From: Daphnia pulex | Lineage: Eukaryota > Arthropoda > Branchiopoda > Diplostraca > Daphniidae | Length of the DNA: 64,000 nucleotides | Reading direction: 5' to 3' | NCBI RefSeq assembly: GCF_021134715.1 | Contig: NC_060018.1 | Location: 8,821,501 to 8,885,500, forward strand | Part shown: positions 60,053-64,000 of the stretch, piece after piece | How positions within the stretch are numbered: the first letter of the stretch is position 1 | How the letters are laid out: each line of letters opens with the position of its first letter | Translations under genes and position numbers: made by a program | Notes under the pieces: generated by a model | What the model was told of the DNA's origin: nothing | What the model saw: the letters and a program-made list of their open reading frames with translations, nothing else | Databases searched by the model: none

Positions 60053-60897
60053 TTATTTTTTATTCTGTATGATTCTAGATGGATTCCGACATACCCGAGA
60101 GTGGCTGCATTGCAATCGAAAAGAAACTTCGCAGCACTCAGTCAGTTCTTCCAACGCTATCACCTCGGTCGAGCACGGGCGAATGGAAGTTGGTTGTGCC
60201 AATGTCCAAGCGGTGATGCGGTAAGAGTCAAAACACATTCCAAACATGTTTCCTGAGACCTTTTATGTCTGTTTTTTTCTTTAGACGTTGGTGTTGCTGT
60301 TCTTAGCGATTTATTGCTATGCCTATGTCGTTGGTGGCCATGACGGTCAGTCGTATATCTAAATAGCAAAGAACACTTCGATCCTCAAACCAATTTAGTC
60401 GTCTGAGGTAGCGCCCACATGGCGCACGTGTGTCGGTGTAGCTGTTCTCTATGGTTATATGTATGCCGTTGGGGCCAGGATGGCGTCAGTTGTCTTAACT
60501 ATGTTGAACGCTACGATCCAAAAGAAAATAAATGGAGTAAAATCGCCTCTATGAACACTCGTCGATTAGTTGTAGCTGTTGCCGTCCTGGGTGGATACGT
60601 GTGAGTGGGTCAGATGGCCAGATTCCTCTTAAAACTAGTAATTAATCTCTTCTCTTGATTTTCCTGTCGACAATGCTATTATTAAAATTTATTCATTTCC
60701 AGTGGAAAAATATGATCCACGTCAGAACAAATGGACTTTGGTTGCTCCAATGTCGTTGTCGTTGTCGTACAAGAAAAAAGCAGTTGGGTTGCGCCGTGTA
60801 CAACAACTGAATCTATGCCGTAGGTGGACGAGACGACGCCACTGAACTCTCGTCAGCTGAGAGCTGCAATCCTAACACCAACACATGCCATTCCCAT
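60053..60897 (+). pseudogene. Broken kelch-repeat gene, copy 2
   Basis: Same structure and shared stop codons as copy 1, with one 9-bp deletion in the first block and a few substitutions. One of these changes a Val codon to Ile in the second kelch blade. Confidence 0.85.
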
Positions 60898-61108
60898 ATT
60901 GATTTGTCTTATAATGTGGCCATTTCGAATGTTATGTTATTTTAATTCATTTTGCAGAGTTATTCACAGTATGGCAAGACTATGCGGTGATGCGATACAG
61001 TATCGCAGCCTATGTAGAATATATACGAACGAAGTAAATTCGAAGATTATCTCAAGATAACTCTTGGTAGAAAATTAATTGTTTTCGATAAAGAGACTTA
61101 AAAGCGCA

Positions 61109-61498
61109 TTATTTTTTATTCTGTATGATTCTAGATGGATTCCGACATACCCGAGAGTGGCTGCATTGCAATCGAAAAGAAACTTCGCAGCACTCAGTCA
61201 GTTCCTCCAACGCTATCACCTCGGTCGAGCGATCCGCAAACGGGCGAATGGAAGTTGGTTGTGCCAATGTCCAAGCGGTGATGCGGTAAGAGTCAAAACA
61301 CATTCCAAACATGTTTCCTGAGACCTTTTATGTCTGTTTTTTTCTTTAGACGTTGGTGTTGCTGTTCTTAGCGATTTATTGCTATGCCTATTTCGTTGGT
61401 GGCCATGACGGTCAGTCGTATATCTAAATAGCAAAGAACACTTCGATCCTCAAACCAATTTAGTCGTCTGAGGTAGCGCCCACATGGCGCACGTGTGT
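61109..61498 (+). pseudogene. Broken kelch-repeat gene, copy 3 (truncated)
   Basis: Matches copy 1 through the first kelch blades. It stops abruptly at about 61498, where Copia-like gag sequence begins. The 9-bp deletion of copy 2 is absent. Confidence 0.85.
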
Positions 61499-61960
61499 TT
61501 CCGTTCAAGGTAATCATTTCATGTGTCTCATGTAACAGAAATCGATACCATGGCAAACAATTTAGAAGATCTTGAAGCAGGTGTTAGTGACTTGCAAATT
61601 GTGAAAAAAATCATATGAACGTTGCCTTCCAGTTTTCGCCATTTTGTTTCTCTCTGGGACAATCTTCAAGATGACAAAAAGAACAAAGCCAGTCTTAAAG
61701 CTCGCTTACTTGAAGAAGAGACTCTAAATAAAATGTATGGAGTGCAAGAAGAGGCAGATGCAGCTTTCTTTACTCGCCAACAACCATCTTTCAGCAAAAA
61801 TAAGTTTACTATCAAGAAAAATAGTAAGCCGAGAATCAAGTGCAGTTATCCATATTGTCAAAAGCCAGGCCACAATGAAGCAAGCTGCTGAATGCGAATC
61901 GCTGATGAAAAGGCTAAAAATCAAGCACAACTAGTGTTCAGAGCTGATACTGGTTGGTTT
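61499..61960 (+). pseudogene. Copia-type retrotransposon gag fragment
   Basis: A reading frame runs from about 61554 (MANNLEDLEAGVSDLQIVKKI), shifts by one base near 61615, and continues TLPSSFRHFVSLWDNL, then LLEEETLNKMYGVQEEADAAFF. It ends in a zinc-knuckle-like CX4CX4HX4C ending GHNEASC at 61840-61891. The DLQIVKKI...TLP.SF..FV order is typical of the Copia gag/UBN2 domain. The first Cys pair spacing is four rather than the usual two. No pol or LTR is seen, and a stop follows the knuckle. It is a dead fragment. Confidence 0.75.
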
Positions 61961-64000
61961 TAAGCGGACAAGTTTTATTTTTCTGCGACTACAGACTCAA
62001 AATTCAGTTTGGAAAAAGGACGCAAATTAATCTTTGTTCTTTTTCCGTCGGATCTCGGTTTGTCCCTGTTCTTCATCAATCCTTCTTTCTTCCGTCCCCG
62101 CTGCTTCCCCGTCGCCGTTTCTGACGCCATCTGTTCCCCGAGAAAGGCGGTGGTTAATGGAAAGAGGGGGGGGGTTGGAGAATTATGATGCTTCTTCAAC
62201 ACGGCCGACCCTGTTTTCTGAAGAGAAAACATTCCGCTTTTCTTCTTCTTCCAGGAGACATAGTTTCACGACCGCCTTGTGGTACTCTCCATGTTGAGTG
62301 GCCACTATCGCCGAGTGCACGGCGCCATCAGTACTTGTAAAAACATGCGTAATTTTTCCCAGTGGCCAATGCCCTTCCGCTTATTTGGAATAAAGCACAA
62401 TGACGATATCGCCGATCTTGAGGTTTGGCCTGTGCTCCAGCCATTTCCGTCGTTCAATCTGGGGGGGGGGGGGGAATTTTCCCGAAGCCAGCGATGCCAA
62501 AACTGTTTGGCTAAGGCCAGTGCCGCTCTGTAGCGTAAACGACAGTTAACGTCACGTTCGTCGACGATATTCAGTGGCACGTTTGGATTAGCTCTTCCAA
62601 TTAACAAGTGGTACGGCGTCAGGGCTTCTGGATCGTGTTGGTCGACGCTAACATGCGTTAACGGTCTGCTGTTAAGTAGGCATTCGACTAAAGTGATTGC
62701 GGTCCTCAATACTTCGTCTGTGGTCGTTTGCCCGTGCAGGACGGCGGTAAGGGCGGTTTTAGCTTAGCGGATGAGCCTCTCCCACGCGCCTCCGAAGTGA
62801 GGAGCATAAGGGGGGTTGAAACGCCAGGTTGTCTGCTTCGTTGCCTCCTTACTGATGAATTCCGCCTTATTCCAACTTCCTATTCCGTCGCTAATTTCTT
62901 TCACGGCCGACGTAAATTTCGTACCGTTATCACTGTAAAAGAGGGTTGGTTTGCCTTTGTGAACGACAAATTGACTGTAAGCTCGTAGGAAGGAGTCCAT
63001 CTCCATAGATTCCATCATCTCGAGATGAACCGCACGAGTCGTCATACAAGTAAATATGATACCATAACGTTAAGGCTGACGTCAAAACATTTTTACAGTT
63101 ATGGGGCCGAAAATGTCGACTCCAGTATGTGTAAATGCGGGATTGTGGGCCTTGAGGCGGCAGGCAGGCAGCGCGGCCATGAAGGGGCTACAGGTTTTGC
63201 GTTTCTTCGACGACAGAGTAGGTAGATGATGGATTTTATTGTTGATCTACCTTTTAGCACCGAATACGTCGAGCGTAAATTGCTCAACATAAACTCCGCT
63301 GTCGCATGGGCCAGGTCGTTGTGCAGTTTTTGAATAAAAAGAGTTGCAAACCTATGTTTAGGATGGAGAAGGATCGGATGTCTCACTGAATACGGAGCTT
63401 CTGCCCTTTGGATTCGCCCACCGACACGAAGAATTCCGTCGTGGTGTAGAAAAGGCGACAGCTGCGCGATTTTTGAGTCTGGTGGAATGGGGCACCGATC
63501 CATGATGCAATTTATTTCTTGAGAAAAGTGAGCCTGCTGCGATAGTTTAACAAGAAATTGCTTTGCCACTGAGATTTCCTTTGTAGACAGTACAGTGGAG
63601 GGAGGATGATAATTAGGTTTTTCGTGTCTAGCTTGGTGAAACATGTTGAAGAGAAGAGCCGTTGAACGTAGGCGGTGGTTCGTACGATTAAATTGACCGA
63701 GGATCTTCTTTCCTCTAGGGCTTCGAACCGATTGGTTTCGGGTTCTCCTGACAGGCTCACCCAGATTCGAGATTCAACGTTATCGTCTTTCTTGACTTCC
63801 AGATCCACCTCGTTTGCAGAGGTTACGTAGGGATCTATAGGGAATGTGGGCCAGTTTTCTCGTGGTTTTTTTCAGGAAGTCTGGCCCCTGGAACCAGCGG
63901 TGTTGTTCAGTCATTTGTTTCGGTGAAACTCCCCCGCAGCAATCATCGGCGGGATTTTCTTTAATAGGAACGTATCTCCAGTCGTTAGCATTTTTCGTTT
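61961..64000 (-). mobile_element. Decayed BEL/Pao LTR retrotransposon, 3' part
   Basis: The pol C-terminal region lies on the minus strand from the right edge of the window to about 62183. No LTR was identified between 61961 and 62183, where a 3' LTR would be expected, so the element seems to be truncated at its junction with the Copia fragment. The 5' part lies beyond 64000. Confidence 0.8.
62183..64000 (-). pseudogene. BEL/Pao pol: RNase H end, integrase and C-terminal domain, frameshifted
   Basis: Reading from 64000 leftward, a WRYVPIKENPADD block marks the end of the RNase H region. A linker follows, then the H2C2-type integrase N-terminal zone with GGRIQRAEAPYSVRHPILL and LHNDLAHA. The integrase core comes next (TTRAVHLEMMESM, YSDNGTKFTSA, GGAWERLIR), then LLNSRPLTHVS. 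Last is the Pao C-terminal domain ending ATQHGEYHKAVVKLCLLE, with a stop at 62183. Frames shift near 63640 and between about 63240 and 63045. A stop follows GGAWERLIR at 62764, and a 14-base G run (62461-62474) marks another shift. It is not functional. Confidence 0.85.

Larger units (their letters stand above)
58772..61498 (+). repeat. Three-copy tandem array, about 1.06-kb unit
   Basis: Copies lie at 58772-59839 (1068 bp), 59840-60898 (1059 bp; a 9-bp deletion after 60175) and 60899-61498 (truncated, with a further 3-bp deletion near 61011). The copies differ at only a handful of positions, so the duplication is recent. Each unit starts with a TCP11-like exon remnant and continues with kelch-gene remnants. 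Confidence 0.95.

Noticed and set aside
58955..61321. Short ORFs repeated at 58955, 60023 and 61079 as genes of unknown function
   Set aside because: They are off-frame readings of kelch-gene remnants in the tandem array.
1..64000. CRISPR array, rRNA genes or a prokaryotic operon system
   Set aside because: No regularly spaced direct repeats with unique spacers, no rRNA-like block and no bacterial-type gene packing. Genes carry spliceosomal introns.

Overview
The window looks like nuclear DNA of an arthropod, most likely a branchiopod crustacean such as Daphnia (inference). The protein-coding genes have very short GT-AG introns (56 to 143 bp), the only telomere-like repeat is of the arthropod TTAGG type, and the transposons are non-LTR, Copia, BEL/Pao and tRNA-derived SINE-like elements. 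There is no bacterial-style gene packing, no CRISPR array, no rRNA gene and no convincing intact tRNA gene.

The layout falls into three zones. (1) Positions 1 to about 44.6 kb are gene-poor, rich in microsatellites and polypurine/polypyrimidine tracts, and almost every ORF there is a translation of simple repeats. I see no recognisable host gene in it, only one weak candidate exon for a small membrane protein (36949-37173, minus). Inside this zone sits one complete non-LTR retrotransposon (24879-31264) with two intact ORFs, a poly(A) tail and an exact 12-bp target site duplication, so it inserted recently.

(2) Positions 44.69 to 52.93 kb hold a compact cluster of five conserved genes whose exons I could join with consistent phase. 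These are a nucleoside hydrolase (327 aa, minus), a DDX28-like mitochondrial DEAD-box helicase (539 aa, minus), ERH/enhancer of rudimentary (103 aa, minus), TMEM267-like (211 aa, plus) and 1-Cys peroxiredoxin 6 (220 aa, plus). ERH and TMEM267 diverge from a shared 0.54-kb promoter region. A 592-bp foldback element lies between TMEM267 and PRDX6.

(3) Positions 53.6 to 64 kb are a graveyard of repeats. In order they are: an inverted-repeat element containing ten TTAGG-type units and a tRNA-like promoter; a threefold exon-like tandem repeat; a cluster of four tRNA-derived SINE heads; a TCP11-like gene fragment fused to a three-copy tandem array of a broken kelch gene (KLHL20/diablo type); a Copia gag fragment; and the 3' part of a decayed BEL/Pao pol gene running off the right edge.

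The five intact genes are housekeeping genes with no obvious common pathway. I do not see a new multi-gene system. The most unusual objects are the TTAGG/tRNA-like foldback element and the TCP11-kelch chimeric array.
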